In this document: one piece after another, positions 26,251-34,952 of the stretch
How positions within the stretch are numbered: the stretch's first letter is position 1
Layout: each line of letters starts with the position of its first letter
DNA from: Streptomyces deccanensis
GTDB taxonomy: Bacteria > Actinomycetota > Actinomycetes > Streptomycetales > Streptomycetaceae
Assembly (NCBI RefSeq): GCF_022385335.1
Contig: NZ_CP092431.1
Location: 7,254,001 to 7,318,000, forward strand
Direction: 5' to 3'
Length of the DNA stretch: 64,000 nt
Position numbers and translations under genes: made by a program
The notes under the pieces: model-generated
Told to the model about the DNA's origin: nothing
Seen by the model: the letters and a program-made list of their open reading frames with translations, nothing else
The model's database searches: none

Positions 26251-29200
26251 GTGCACCTCAAGGCCCTGACCCTCCGAGGGTTCAAATCGTTCGCCTCGGC
26301 GACCACGCTCCGGTTCGAACCGGGCATCACGTGCGTCGTCGGGCCCAACGGTTCGGGCAAGTCCAACGTCGTGGACGCGCTCAGCTGGGTCATGGGCGAA
26401 CAGGGCGCCAAGTCGCTGCGCGGCGGAAAGATGGAGGACGTCATCTTCGCCGGCACCACCGGGCGTCCCCCGCTCGGCCGCGCGGAGGTGTCCCTGACCA
26501 TCGACAACTCCGACGGGGCCCTCCCCATCGAGTACTCCGAGGTCACGATCACGCGGATCATGTTCCGCAACGGCGGCAGCGAGTACCAGATCAACGGCGA
26601 CACCTGCCGACTCCTCGACATCCAGGACCTGCTCTCCGACTCCGGCATCGGCCGCGAGATGCACGTCATCGTCGGCCAGGGCCAGCTCGACTCCGTCCTG
26701 CACGCCGACCCCATGGGCCGCCGCGCCTTCATCGAGGAGGCCGCCGGGGTCCTCAAGCACCGCAAGCGCAAGGAGAAGGCGCTCCGGAAACTGGACGCCA
26801 TGCAGGCCAACCTGGCCCGCGTCCAGGACCTCACCGACGAACTCCGCCGCCAGCTCAAGCCGCTGGGCCGCCAGGCCGCCGTCGCCCGCCGGGCCGCCGT
26901 CATCCAGGCCGACCTGCGCGACGCACGCCTGCGCCTGCTCGCCGACGATCTCGTACGCCTCCACGCGGCGCTCCGTACGGAGGTCGCCGACGAGGCCGCG
27001 CTGAAGCAGCGCAAGGAGGCCGCCGAGAGCGAGCTGAAGAAGGCGCTCCAGCGGGAGGCCCAGCTGGAGGGGGAGGTGCGCCGGCTCGCTCCGCGCCTCC
27101 AGCGCGCCCAGGAGACCTGGTACGAGCTGTCGCAGCTCGCCGAACGGGTGCGCGGCACGATCTCCCTGGCGGACGCCCGGGTCAAGAGCGCCACCTCCGC
27201 GCCCCCCGAGGAGCGGCGCGGCCGTGACCCGGAGGACATGGAGCGCGAGGCGGCCCGCATCCGCGAACAGGAGGCCGAACTCGAAGCGGCTCTGGAGGCG
27301 GCCGAGCGGGCCCTGGAGGACACGGTCGAGCACCGCGCCGAGCTGGAGCGCGAACTGATGGTCGAGGAACGCCGGCTGAAGGACGTCGCCCGTTCCATCG
27401 CCGACCGCCGCGAGAGCCTCGCCCGCCTGGGCGGACAGGTCAACGCCGCCCGCTCCCGGGCGGCCTCGGCCCAGTCCGAGATCGACCGCCTCGCCGCCGC
27501 CCGTGACGAGGCACGCGAACGCGCCGCCGCGGCGCAGGAGGAGTACGAGGCGCTCAAGGCCGAGGTCGACCACCTCGACGCCGACGACTCCGACCTGGCC
27601 GAACAGCACGACGCCGCGAAGCGCGCCCTGGCCGAGGCCGAGGCCGCCCTCGCCGCCGCCCGCGAGGCCACGACCACAGCCGAACGCCGCCGCGCCGCCA
27701 CTCAGGCCCGCCACGAAGCCCTCGCCCTGGGCCTGCGCCGCAAGGACGGCACGGGCGCGCTGCTCGGTGCGAAGGACCGGCTCGGGGGGTTGCTGGGTCC
27801 GGCCGCCGAGCTCCTGACGGTGACCCCGGGGCACGAGGTCGCACTGGCGGCGGCCTTCGGCGCGGCCGCCGACGCGATCGCCGTGACGAGCCCGGCCTCC
27901 GCCGCCGAGGCCATCCGCCTGCTGCGCAAACAGGACGCGGGCCGGGCGGCCCTGCTGCTGGCAGGGGCGCCCGAAGACCTGACCTCCGCCTCGCCAAGGG
28001 GCGTGGGGAACGGCGTGACCAGCCACGACGGACCCACGGACGACAGGCACCCCCTCCCTGCATCCCCTCCCGCATACTTCGCCGCGGACCTGGTCCGAGC
28101 CCCCTCCGACCTCACCCCCGCAGTCCGCCGCCTCCTCCACCGCATCGTCGTCGTGGACACCCTCGAAGACGCCGAGGCCCTCGTCTACGCGCGCCCCGAC
28201 CTCACCGCGGTCACCGCCGAGGGCGACCTGCTCGGAGCCCACTTCGCCCACGGCGGCTCGGCCGGGGCACCGAGCCTGCTGGAGGTGCAGGCCGCCGTCG
28301 ACGAGGCGGCGGCCGAGCTGGAGGAACTGGCCGTACGGTGCGAGGAGTTGGCCGAGGCCCAGCAGAACGCGGTCGAGCTGCGCCGCGAGCGGGCCGGAAC
28401 CGTGGAGGAGCTGGGGGAGCGGCGCCGGGCGGGCGAGCGGGAGAAGTCCGCCGTCGCCCAGCAGCTCGGGCGGCTGGCCGGGCAGGCGCGAGGCGCCGCC
28501 GGGGAGGCCGAGCGGTCCACGGCCGCCGCCGCACGCGCCCAGGAGGCGCTCGACAAGGCCGTACAGGACGCCGAGGAGCTGGCCGAACGGCTCGCGGTGG
28601 CCGAGGAGATGCCCGTCGAGGAGGAGCCGGACACCTTCGTACGGGATCGGCTCGCGGCGGACGGGGCCAACGCGCGGCAGACCGAGATGGAGGCCCGCCT
28701 CCAGGTGCGGACGCACGAGGAGCGGGTCAAGGGGCTCGCGGGGCGCGCGGATTCGCTCGACCGCGCCGCGCGCGCCGAGCGCGAGGCGCGGGCGCGAGCC
28801 GAACAGCGCAGGGCACGGCTGCGGCACGAGGCGGCCGTGGCCGAGGCCGTCGCCTCCGGCGCCCGGCAGCTGCTCCGCCACGTCGAGGTCTCCCTCGGGC
28901 GCGCGGAGCGGGAACGCACCGCCGCCGACGCGGCCAAGGCACGCCGCGAGCAGGAACTCGGGCAGGCTCGTGGCGAGGGGCGTGAGCTCAAGGCGGAGCT
29001 GGACAAGCTGACCGACTCCGTCCACCGGGGCGAGGTGCTCGGTGCCGAGAAGCGGATGCGGATCGAGCAGCTGGAGACCAAGGCGCTGGAGGAGCTGGGC
29101 GTCGAACCGGAGGGGCTGATCGCGGAGTACGGACCCGACCAGCTGGTCCCGCCGTCGCCGCCGGCGGAGGGGGAGGAGCTGCCGGAGGACCCGGAGCATC

Positions 29201-29871
29201 CCCGCAACCAGCCGAAGACGTTCCACCGGGCCGAGCAGGAGAAGCGGCTCAGGGCGGCCGAGCGGGCGTACCAGCAGCTCGGCAAGGTCAATCCGCTGGC
29301 GCTGGAGGAGTTCGCGGCGCTGGAGGAGCGGCACAAGTTCCTCAGCGAGCAGCTGGAGGACCTGAAGAAGACCCGCGCCGATCTGCTGCAGGTGGTGAAG
29401 GAGGTCGACGAGCGGGTCGAGCAGGTCTTCACCGAGGCGTACTGGGACACCGCACGGGAGTTCGAGGGGGTGTTCGGCCGGCTCTTCCCGGGAGGCGAGG
29501 GACGGCTGATCCTCACCGACCCGGACAACATGCTCACCACCGGCGTCGACGTCGAGGCCAGGCCGCCGGGCAAGAAGGTCAAGCGGCTGTCCCTGCTCTC
29601 CGGCGGGGAGCGTTCGCTGACCGCCGTCGCCATGCTGGTGTCGATCTTCAAGGCGCGGCCCAGCCCGTTCTATGTGATGGACGAGGTCGAGGCGGCGCTC
29701 GACGACACCAACCTCCAGCGGCTGATCCGGATCATGCAGGAGCTGCAGGAGGCGTCGCAGCTGATCGTGATCACCCACCAGAAGCGGACCATGGAGGTCG
29801 CCGACGCGCTGTACGGCGTGTCGATGCAGGGCGACGGTGTCTCGAAGGTGATCAGCCAGCGGCTGCGTTAG
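26251..29871 (+). CDS. smc: Chromosome segregation protein SMC
   Basis: ATPase of the SMC/condensin complex that organises chromosomes. 1206 aa: N-terminal head with Walker A GPNGSGKSN (31-39), two long coiled coils, a hinge (about 510-660) and a C-terminal head with LSGGERSLTAVAML (near 1115) and Walker B VMDEVEAALDD (near 1141). The GTG at 26251 is chosen because it gives the family's VHLKALTLRGFKSF start; a GGAAGG site is 14 nt upstream, rather far. Within the hinge, residues about 582-600 are encoded by a sequence resembling the dispersed intergenic repeat (27998-28028, see that entry). Confidence 0.96.
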   Translation: MHLKALTLRGFKSFASATTLRFEPGITCVVGPNGSGKSNVVDALSWVMGEQGAKSLRGGKMEDVIFAGTTGRPPLGRAEVSLTIDNSDGALPIEYSEVTITRIMFRNGGSEYQINGDTCRLLDIQDLLSDSGIGREMHVIVGQGQLDSVLHADPMGRRAFIEEAAGVLKHRKRKEKALRKLDAMQANLARVQDLTDELRRQLKPLGRQAAVARRAAVIQADLRDARLRLLADDLVRLHAALRTEVADEAALKQRKEAAESELKKALQREAQLEGEVRRLAPRLQRAQETWYELSQLAERVRGTISLADARVKSATSAPPEERRGRDPEDMEREAARIREQEAELEAALEAAERALEDTVEHRAELERELMVEERRLKDVARSIADRRESLARLGGQVNAARSRAASAQSEIDRLAAARDEARERAAAAQEEYEALKAEVDHLDADDSDLAEQHDAAKRALAEAEAALAAAREATTTAERRRAATQARHEALALGLRRKDGTGALLGAKDRLGGLLGPAAELLTVTPGHEVALAAAFGAAADAIAVTSPASAAEAIRLLRKQDAGRAALLLAGAPEDLTSASPRGVGNGVTSHDGPTDDRHPLPASPPAYFAADLVRAPSDLTPAVRRLLHRIVVVDTLEDAEALVYARPDLTAVTAEGDLLGAHFAHGGSAGAPSLLEVQAAVDEAAAELEELAVRCEELAEAQQNAVELRRERAGTVEELGERRRAGEREKSAVAQQLGRLAGQARGAAGEAERSTAAAARAQEALDKAVQDAEELAERLAVAEEMPVEEEPDTFVRDRLAADGANARQTEMEARLQVRTHEERVKGLAGRADSLDRAARAEREARARAEQRRARLRHEAAVAEAVASGARQLLRHVEVSLGRAERERTAADAAKARREQELGQARGEGRELKAELDKLTDSVHRGEVLGAEKRMRIEQLETKALEELGVEPEGLIAEYGPDQLVPPSPPAEGEELPEDPEHPRNQPKTFHRAEQEKRLRAAERAYQQLGKVNPLALEEFAALEERHKFLSEQLEDLKKTRADLLQVVKEVDERVEQVFTEAYWDTAREFEGVFGRLFPGGEGRLILTDPDNMLTTGVDVEARPPGKKVKRLSLLSGGERSLTAVAMLVSIFKARPSPFYVMDEVEAALDDTNLQRLIRIMQELQEASQLIVITHQKRTMEVADALYGVSMQGDGVSKVISQRLR
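27998..28028 (+). repeat. Repeat-like sequence inside the smc hinge coding region
   Basis: Over 31 nt this segment matches intergenic copy A (5511-5541) with three mismatches (28 of 31 identical), including the tail ACCAGCCACGA. In the smc frame it encodes GVGNGVTSHD, in a Gly/Pro/His-rich loop of the hinge that lacks the heptad pattern of its surroundings. Confidence 0.75.
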
Positions 29872-29963
29872 GCGATTCCGAGCGCGGGTAGGCGGGGCTG
29901 GTCCAGCAGATCATCAGGCCCGTTCCCCCGACATCGGCGACGTGCCCGCCGAGGAGTACAGAC

Positions 29964-31379
29964 GTGACCAGCACAGCGCAGCCCAGGGCAGGAGCTCGCG
30001 GCGCCCAGCCCGACCATCTCTCGCACGTGATCTTCATCGCGGCGGCGGCCGCGATGGGCGGCTTCCTCTTCGGCTACGACAGCGCCGTGATCAACGGCGC
30101 CGTCGAGGCCATCCGCCACCGCTACGACATCGGCTCCACGGCCCTGGCACAGGTCATCGCCGTCGCCCTCATCGGCTGCGCCGTCGGGGCGGCCACCGCG
30201 GGACGGATAGCCGACCGCATCGGCCGCATCCGGTGCATGCAGATCGCGGCCGCCCTCTTCACGGTCAGCGCCGTCGGTTCCGCGCTCCCCTTCGCGCTCT
30301 GGGACCTCGCCTTCTGGCGGACCGTCGGCGGCTTCGCCATCGGCATGGCGTCCGTCATCGGCCCCGCCTACATCGCCGAGGTCGCCCCGCCCGCCTACCG
30401 GGGCCGCCTCGGCTCGTTCCAGCAGGCCGCGATCGTCGTCGGCATCGCCGTCTCCCAGCTCGTCAACTGGGGCATCCTCAACGCCGCCGACGGCGACCAG
30501 CGCGGTGAACTGCTCGGCCTGGAGGCCTGGCAGATCATGCTCGGCGTCATGGTCGTCCCGGCCGTGCTCTACGGCCTGCTCTCCTTCGCGATCCCCGAGT
30601 CCCCGCGCTTCCTGATCTCCGTCGGCAAGCACGAGCGCGCCCGTGAGGTGCTTGCCGAGGTCGAGGGCGACGACGTCGACCTGGACGCCCGGGTGGCCGA
30701 GATCGAGTCGGCCATGCGGCGCGAGGACAAGTCGACCTTCAAGGACCTGCTCGGCGGCAGCTTCCTCTTCAAGCCGATCGTCTGGATCGGCATCGGCCTG
30801 TCGGTCTTCCAGCAGTTCGTGGGCATCAACGTCGCCTTCTACTACTCCGCGACGCTGTGGCAGTCCGTGGGCGTCGACCCCAGCGAGTCGTTCTTCTACT
30901 CCTTCACGACCTCGATCATCAACATCGTCGGCACCGTCATCGCGATGATCTTCGTCGACCGGATCGGCCGCAAGCCGCTCGCCCTCATCGGCTCCGTCGG
31001 CATGGTCATCGGCCTCGCCCTCGAAGCCTGGGCCTTCTCCTACGACCTCGTCGACGGCAAGCTCCCCGCCACCCAGGGCTGGGTCGCCCTGATCGCCGCC
31101 CATGTCTTCGTCCTCTTCTTCGCCCTCTCCTGGGGCGTCGTCGTCTGGGTCATGCTCGGCGAGATGTTCCCCAACCGGATCCGCGCCGCGGCCCTCGGCG
31201 TCGCGGCCTCCGCCCAGTGGATCGCCAACTGGGCCATCACCGCGAGCTTCCCGTCCCTGGCCGACTGGAACCTCTCCGTCACGTACGTGATCTACACGGT
31301 CTTCGCCGCGCTCTCCATCCCGTTCGTCTGGAAGTTCGTGAAGGAGACGAAGGGCAAGGCGCTGGAGGAGATGGGCTAG
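29964..31379 (+). CDS. glcP: MFS sugar:proton symporter, GlcP-type glucose permease
   Basis: A 471-aa 12-helix transporter. The sugar-porter motifs are visible: GGFLFGYDSAVINGA in helix 1, RIADRIGRIR between helices 2 and 3, PESPRFLISVGK after helix 6, QQFVGINVAFYYS in helix 7, DRIGRKPL and a C-terminal KETKGKALEEMG. In S. coelicolor the homologue at this locus is a major glucose uptake permease (literature knowledge). The GTG at 29964 follows GAGGAG. It lies 92 nt after smc and is convergent with the luciferase-like gene. Confidence 0.92.
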   Translation: MTSTAQPRAGARGAQPDHLSHVIFIAAAAAMGGFLFGYDSAVINGAVEAIRHRYDIGSTALAQVIAVALIGCAVGAATAGRIADRIGRIRCMQIAAALFTVSAVGSALPFALWDLAFWRTVGGFAIGMASVIGPAYIAEVAPPAYRGRLGSFQQAAIVVGIAVSQLVNWGILNAADGDQRGELLGLEAWQIMLGVMVVPAVLYGLLSFAIPESPRFLISVGKHERAREVLAEVEGDDVDLDARVAEIESAMRREDKSTFKDLLGGSFLFKPIVWIGIGLSVFQQFVGINVAFYYSATLWQSVGVDPSESFFYSFTTSIINIVGTVIAMIFVDRIGRKPLALIGSVGMVIGLALEAWAFSYDLVDGKLPATQGWVALIAAHVFVLFFALSWGVVVWVMLGEMFPNRIRAAALGVAASAQWIANWAITASFPSLADWNLSVTYVIYTVFAALSIPFVWKFVKETKGKALEEMG

Positions 31380-31404
31380 GGGGAGTCTCGAACCTCACCG
31401 CCGT

Positions 31405-31431
31405 CCCGGCCCGACCGCCGAGCGGGCCGGG
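31405..31431. terminator. Bidirectional terminator between glcP and the luciferase-like gene
   Basis: CCCGGCCCG (31405-31413) pairs with CGGGCCGGG (31423-31431) over a 9-nt loop between two convergent genes. Confidence 0.75.
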
Positions 31432-31458
31432 GCAGCGGTTCGCCGGGGTGGGCGAAGG

Positions 31459-32430
31459 TCAGCCGGCGAGGCGCGGCAGTACCCGCTCGGCGAACAGGCG
31501 CAGACCCCGCCACCCCTCCTCGAGGGGCATCCCGCCGGCCAGCGGATGCAGGACGTAGTTGTCCAGGCCCAGCGCCACGCACTCGTCCGGCGTGACGATC
31601 CGGTACACGCCCTCCGCGCGCAGCTCCGCCACCGTCGACGCCCCCGACCGCACGGCCGACCGGATGCCGGCCGACTGCCAGGAGGCGTACGTCCGCGCCT
31701 CGTGCAGGAAGTGGCCGCCGTACTCGGCCCACGCCCGGTCCGGATCCTCCGCGACGTGCAGCAGCGGCGTCTCGGCGGCGGGCATCATCGTCCAGCCCTC
31801 CGTGCCGTACTCCACGAGCCGCTCCTTGTAGTACGACTCCAGCTCCGGCAGATGCGCGCTCGGGAAGAAGGGGAGTCCCAGACGTGCCGCCCGGCGCGCG
31901 GCCGCCCTGGAGGAACCGCCGACCAGCAGCAGCGGATGGGGCTCGGTGCCCGGACGCGGGGTGACCCGGACCGTGCGCCCCCGGTAGGCGAACGGCTCGC
32001 CCGTCCACGCCCGGAGCAGCGTCTCCAGCACCTCGTCCTGCAGCGTGCCGCGCCTCTCCCACTCCACGTCGAACTGCGCGTACTCCTCCGGCCGGTACCC
32101 GATCCCGGCCACGGTCACCAGCCGCCCGCCGCTCACCAGATCCAGTACGGCGATGTCCTCCGCCAGCCGCAGCGGATCGTGCAGCGGCCCGATCATCGCC
32201 GACACGGTGACCGCGATCCGCCGCGTGGCCCCGAACACCGCCCCCGCGAAGACGAACGGCGACGGCAGCCAGTTGTTCTCGACTCCGTGGTGCTCCTCCG
32301 TCTGCACGGTGGCGATGCCCTGCTCGTCGGCGTACGCGGCCATCTCGACGGCGGCCCGGTAGCGGGCCCGCAGCGAGCTGGGCGTGGCGCCGGGCTCGAC
32401 CAGATTGAAACGGACGACCGTGACGGGCAT
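31459..32430 (-). CDS. Luciferase-like (LLM) flavin-dependent oxidoreductase
   Basis: A 323-aa TIM-barrel oxidoreductase of the bacterial luciferase family, using FMN or F420. VQTEEHHGVENNWLPSPFVFAGAV and SGGRLVTVAGIGYRPEEYAQF (near 105-125) are the classic family segments, and LLVGGSSRAAARRAARLGLPFFP matches the flavin-phosphate region. The ATG at 32430 has AAGGGGG 5 nt upstream; the long upstream frame is a shadow of ftsY. Substrate unknown. F420 use is possible since fbiD is in the window, but it is not shown. A TetR-type dyad at 32469-32483 sits just upstream. Confidence 0.9.
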   Translation of the reverse strand: MPVTVVRFNLVEPGATPSSLRARYRAAVEMAAYADEQGIATVQTEEHHGVENNWLPSPFVFAGAVFGATRRIAVTVSAMIGPLHDPLRLAEDIAVLDLVSGGRLVTVAGIGYRPEEYAQFDVEWERRGTLQDEVLETLLRAWTGEPFAYRGRTVRVTPRPGTEPHPLLLVGGSSRAAARRAARLGLPFFPSAHLPELESYYKERLVEYGTEGWTMMPAAETPLLHVAEDPDRAWAEYGGHFLHEARTYASWQSAGIRSAVRSGASTVAELRAEGVYRIVTPDECVALGLDNYVLHPLAGGMPLEEGWRGLRLFAERVLPRLAG

Positions 32431-32468
32431 GGGGACCCCCTTCGGGCGGCTGTGAAGGGGGACGTTAG

Positions 32469-32483
32469 CTGACGGTTCGTCAG
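32469..32483. promoter_or_regulatory. TetR-type operator between the luciferase-like gene and ftsY
   Basis: CTGACG-gtt-CGTCAG is a perfect 6-3-6 palindrome 39 bp upstream of the luciferase-like ATG, in the divergent ftsY promoter region. This form is common for Streptomyces TetR repressors. No adjacent TetR gene is present; the one at 58488 is far away. Confidence 0.6.
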
Positions 32484-32565
32484 GTAGCCAGGGGTGTGGA
32501 AGAGCCGTGTCCCCCCGTACGGCGATCGAACGCGTCGGGGACCGGTCCCGCATACTGGTCCCGTT

Positions 32566-33765
32566 ATGGAACTCATCCTTGCTGTAGTCATCGCCGTGGT
32601 CGTGCTCGGCGTGCTGGGCGGGCTCGTCGTAGGCAGCCGCAGGAAGAAGCCGCTGCCCCCGGCTCCCCCCACGACACCCGACATCACCGCCCCCCCGGCC
32701 GAGCCGCACGTCGGCGACGAGGCCGAGACGCCGCGCGACGAACCGCGCCGGACGATCGAGGAGGTGGATCTCCCCGACGGTTCGGCGTCGGCGCCCGTGG
32801 CCGTCGCGGAACCGCCCGCCGCCCCCGAGATCGAGATCCCCGAACCGACCGCCGGCCGTCTGGTACGGCTGCGCGCCCGGCTCTCCCGCTCCCAGAACGC
32901 GCTGGGCAAGGGGCTGCTCACGCTGCTCTCGCGCGAGCACCTCGACGACGACACCTGGGAGGAGATCGAGGACACCCTCCTCACCGCCGACGTGGGCGTC
33001 CAGCCCACCCAGGAGCTGGTCGAACGGCTGCGCGAGCGGGTGAAGGTGCTCGGCACCCGCACCCCGGCGGAGCTGCGCACGCTGCTGCGCGAGGAGCTGC
33101 TGAAGATCCTCGTCCCCGAGTTCGACCGCGCGGTCCACACCGAGTCGCCGCTCGACACCCCGGGCATCGTGATGGTCGTCGGCGTCAACGGCACCGGCAA
33201 GACCACGACCACCGGCAAGCTCGCGCGCGTCCTCGTCGCCGACGGCAAGAACGTCGTCCTCGGCGCCGCCGACACCTTCCGTGCCGCGGCCGCCGACCAG
33301 CTCCAGACCTGGGGCGAGCGCGTCGGTGCCCGTACCGTGCGCGGTCCCGAGGGCGGCGACCCGGCGTCGATCGCCTTCGACGCGGTCAAGGAGGGCATCG
33401 AGGAGGGCGCCGACGTCGTCCTCATCGACACCGCCGGCCGGCTGCACACCAAGACCGGCCTCATGGACGAGCTCGGCAAGGTCAAGCGCGTCGTCGAGAA
33501 GCACGCGCCGCTGGACGAGATCCTGCTCGTCCTCGACGCCACCACCGGTCAGAACGGTCTCGTCCAGGCGCGGGTCTTCGCCGAGGTCGTCGACATCACC
33601 GGCATCGTCCTCACCAAGCTCGACGGCACCGCCAAGGGCGGCATCGTGATCGCCGTGCAGCGCGAGCTGGGGGTGCCCGTGAAGCTCGTCGGCCTGGGAG
33701 AGGGAGCGGACGACCTGGCGCCGTTCGAGCCCGAGGCGTTCGTGGATGCGCTCATCGGCGACTGA
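32566..33765 (+). CDS. ftsY: Signal recognition particle receptor FtsY
   Basis: SRP receptor GTPase, docking SRP-bound ribosomes at the translocon. N-terminal membrane segment (LILAVVIAVVVLGVLGGLVVG, residues 3-23), an acidic Pro/Glu-rich A domain, then the NG domain: GVNGTGKTTTTGKL (G1), DTFRAAAADQL, DTAGR (G3) and TKLDGTAKGG (G4). 399 aa; ATG at 32566. Works with Ffh, whose gene lies 7 kb away in this window. Confidence 0.97.
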   Translation: MELILAVVIAVVVLGVLGGLVVGSRRKKPLPPAPPTTPDITAPPAEPHVGDEAETPRDEPRRTIEEVDLPDGSASAPVAVAEPPAAPEIEIPEPTAGRLVRLRARLSRSQNALGKGLLTLLSREHLDDDTWEEIEDTLLTADVGVQPTQELVERLRERVKVLGTRTPAELRTLLREELLKILVPEFDRAVHTESPLDTPGIVMVVGVNGTGKTTTTGKLARVLVADGKNVVLGAADTFRAAAADQLQTWGERVGARTVRGPEGGDPASIAFDAVKEGIEEGADVVLIDTAGRLHTKTGLMDELGKVKRVVEKHAPLDEILLVLDATTGQNGLVQARVFAEVVDITGIVLTKLDGTAKGGIVIAVQRELGVPVKLVGLGEGADDLAPFEPEAFVDALIGD

Positions 33766-33780
33766 CAGGCCGCAGGAGCC

Positions 33781-33846
33781 TCCGAAATTTCGGAAGTGGT
33801 AGCGGAGAAGCGCCCGCCCCCGAGGTGCAGTCGGGGACGGGCGCTT
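33781..33846. terminator. Terminator region between ftsY and the convergent prim-pol-like gene
   Basis: A 16-nt stem with one mismatch, AAGCGCCCGCCCCCGA (33808-33823) with TCGGGGACGGGCGCTT (33831-33846), serves both converging genes. Upstream of it, TCCGAAATTTCGGA at 33781-33794 is a perfect 14-bp palindrome of unknown role. Confidence 0.75.
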
Positions 33847-33869
33847 CGCTGTGCGGGCAGCGGCCGGGG

Positions 33870-34526
33870 TCAGGCCCGGGACCGGTGCGCCACATAGGCC
33901 AGGGTGCCCAGCAGCAGTCGCGCGGCCGGTGGCCTGGTCGCCGAGTCGAGCGCGGGGGAGCGGAGCCAGCGGACCGGGCCGAGGCCGCCGCGGTCGGACG
34001 GCGGGGCGGTGACATGGGTGCCGGGGCCGAGACCGCGCAGGTCCAGGGCGGAGGGGTCGTCCCAGCCCATGCGGTAGAGCAGGGAGGGCAGCTCGGCTGC
34101 GGCGCCGGGGGCGACGAAGAAGTGGGCGCGGCCCTCGGGGGTGGCGATCACGGGGCCGACGGGGAGGCCCATGCGTTCCAGGCGGGCCACGGCGTGTCGC
34201 CCGGCCGACTCGGCGACCTCGATCACGTCGAACGAGCGGCCCACCGGCAGCATCACGGAGGCGCCGGGGAACTCGGCCCAGGCCTCGGTCACCTCGTCGA
34301 GCGTCGCTCCGGCGCGGACGGGAGGCGCGAAGCCGAGGGGATGCGCGCCGGGCGCGGAGCAGGTGGTCCTGCCGCACGAGCACGCGCCCGAAGCCGTCCG
34401 CGCGCCGGGGACGACGTCCCATCCCCAGAGGCCGGTGAACTCGGCCACGGCCGTGCACTCCGAGGTACGGCCGCGTCGACGCGTGCCGGATCGCATCTCC
34501 CGGATGCCGCCGATCGTGAAGCCCAT
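33870..34526 (-). CDS. Bifunctional DNA primase/polymerase (prim-pol)-like protein
   Basis: A 218-aa protein resembling the N-terminal prim-pol domain of mobile-element and actinobacterial proteins. The Cys-rich segment ACSCGRTTCSAPGAHPLGF has the C-X-CG-X3-C-X4-HP spacing of that family. An active-site acidic motif of replicative prim-pols is not clear, so polymerase activity is doubtful. The ATG at 34526 follows GGAGGGGG. Streptomyces carry this gene next to nsdA. Role unknown. Confidence 0.75.
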   Translation of the reverse strand: MGFTIGGIREMRSGTRRRGRTSECTAVAEFTGLWGWDVVPGARTASGACSCGRTTCSAPGAHPLGFAPPVRAGATLDEVTEAWAEFPGASVMLPVGRSFDVIEVAESAGRHAVARLERMGLPVGPVIATPEGRAHFFVAPGAAAELPSLLYRMGWDDPSALDLRGLGPGTHVTAPPSDRGGLGPVRWLRSPALDSATRPPAARLLLGTLAYVAHRSRA

Positions 34527-34952
34527 GCCCCCTCCAACGGGTCCAGCGCGCGGGTGGTTACGCGACGGAGTCGTCATGCGACGCTCTGCTTCCGCGCGGG
34601 CGGCGCACCACGGCACCACGGGTGGTGCGGTCGGCGACGCGCGCCCCTGAATGCATCGCTCCGCCCGCTCCCGGCCGTCATGTGTCAAGTGAATCGCGGA
34701 CGAGCGACCGTTAGTTCATTCGAAGGGGTGGCGAATGGTGGCGTTTCTGGAATCGCCGTGGCCGGACGCGTGATCGTAGGATTACTTTGAGTGCACGGGG
34801 TCTGGGGACGTACACGCTCGTGGGTATGCCGGAGGCAAGTCGTCTTTCCGTTCGATGGGTGACGAAGGTCGGACGTACGGCGTGGTAACCGGCATTCTGG
34901 TAGGGCTTGGCGCACACAGCGCACAAGTGGTTTCAGGGATGGGGGCGTTCCA
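34527..34952. other. 426-bp intergenic region upstream of nsdA
   Basis: Divergent promoter region for the prim-pol-like gene and nsdA. It is lower in GC around 34690-34800 (for example GATCGTAGGATTACTTTGAGTGC near 34772), the likely promoter area, but no -35/-10 pair is certain. No gene is seen. Confidence 0.4.

Noticed and set aside
26191..29778. 1195-codon minus-strand open frame opposite smc
   Set aside because: Complete antisense shadow of smc, Leu/Gly/Arg-rich without motifs.
32431..34458. Upstream extension of the luciferase-like frame on the minus strand
   Set aside because: Antisense to ftsY; ATG 32430 has a strong ribosome site and gives the family N terminus.
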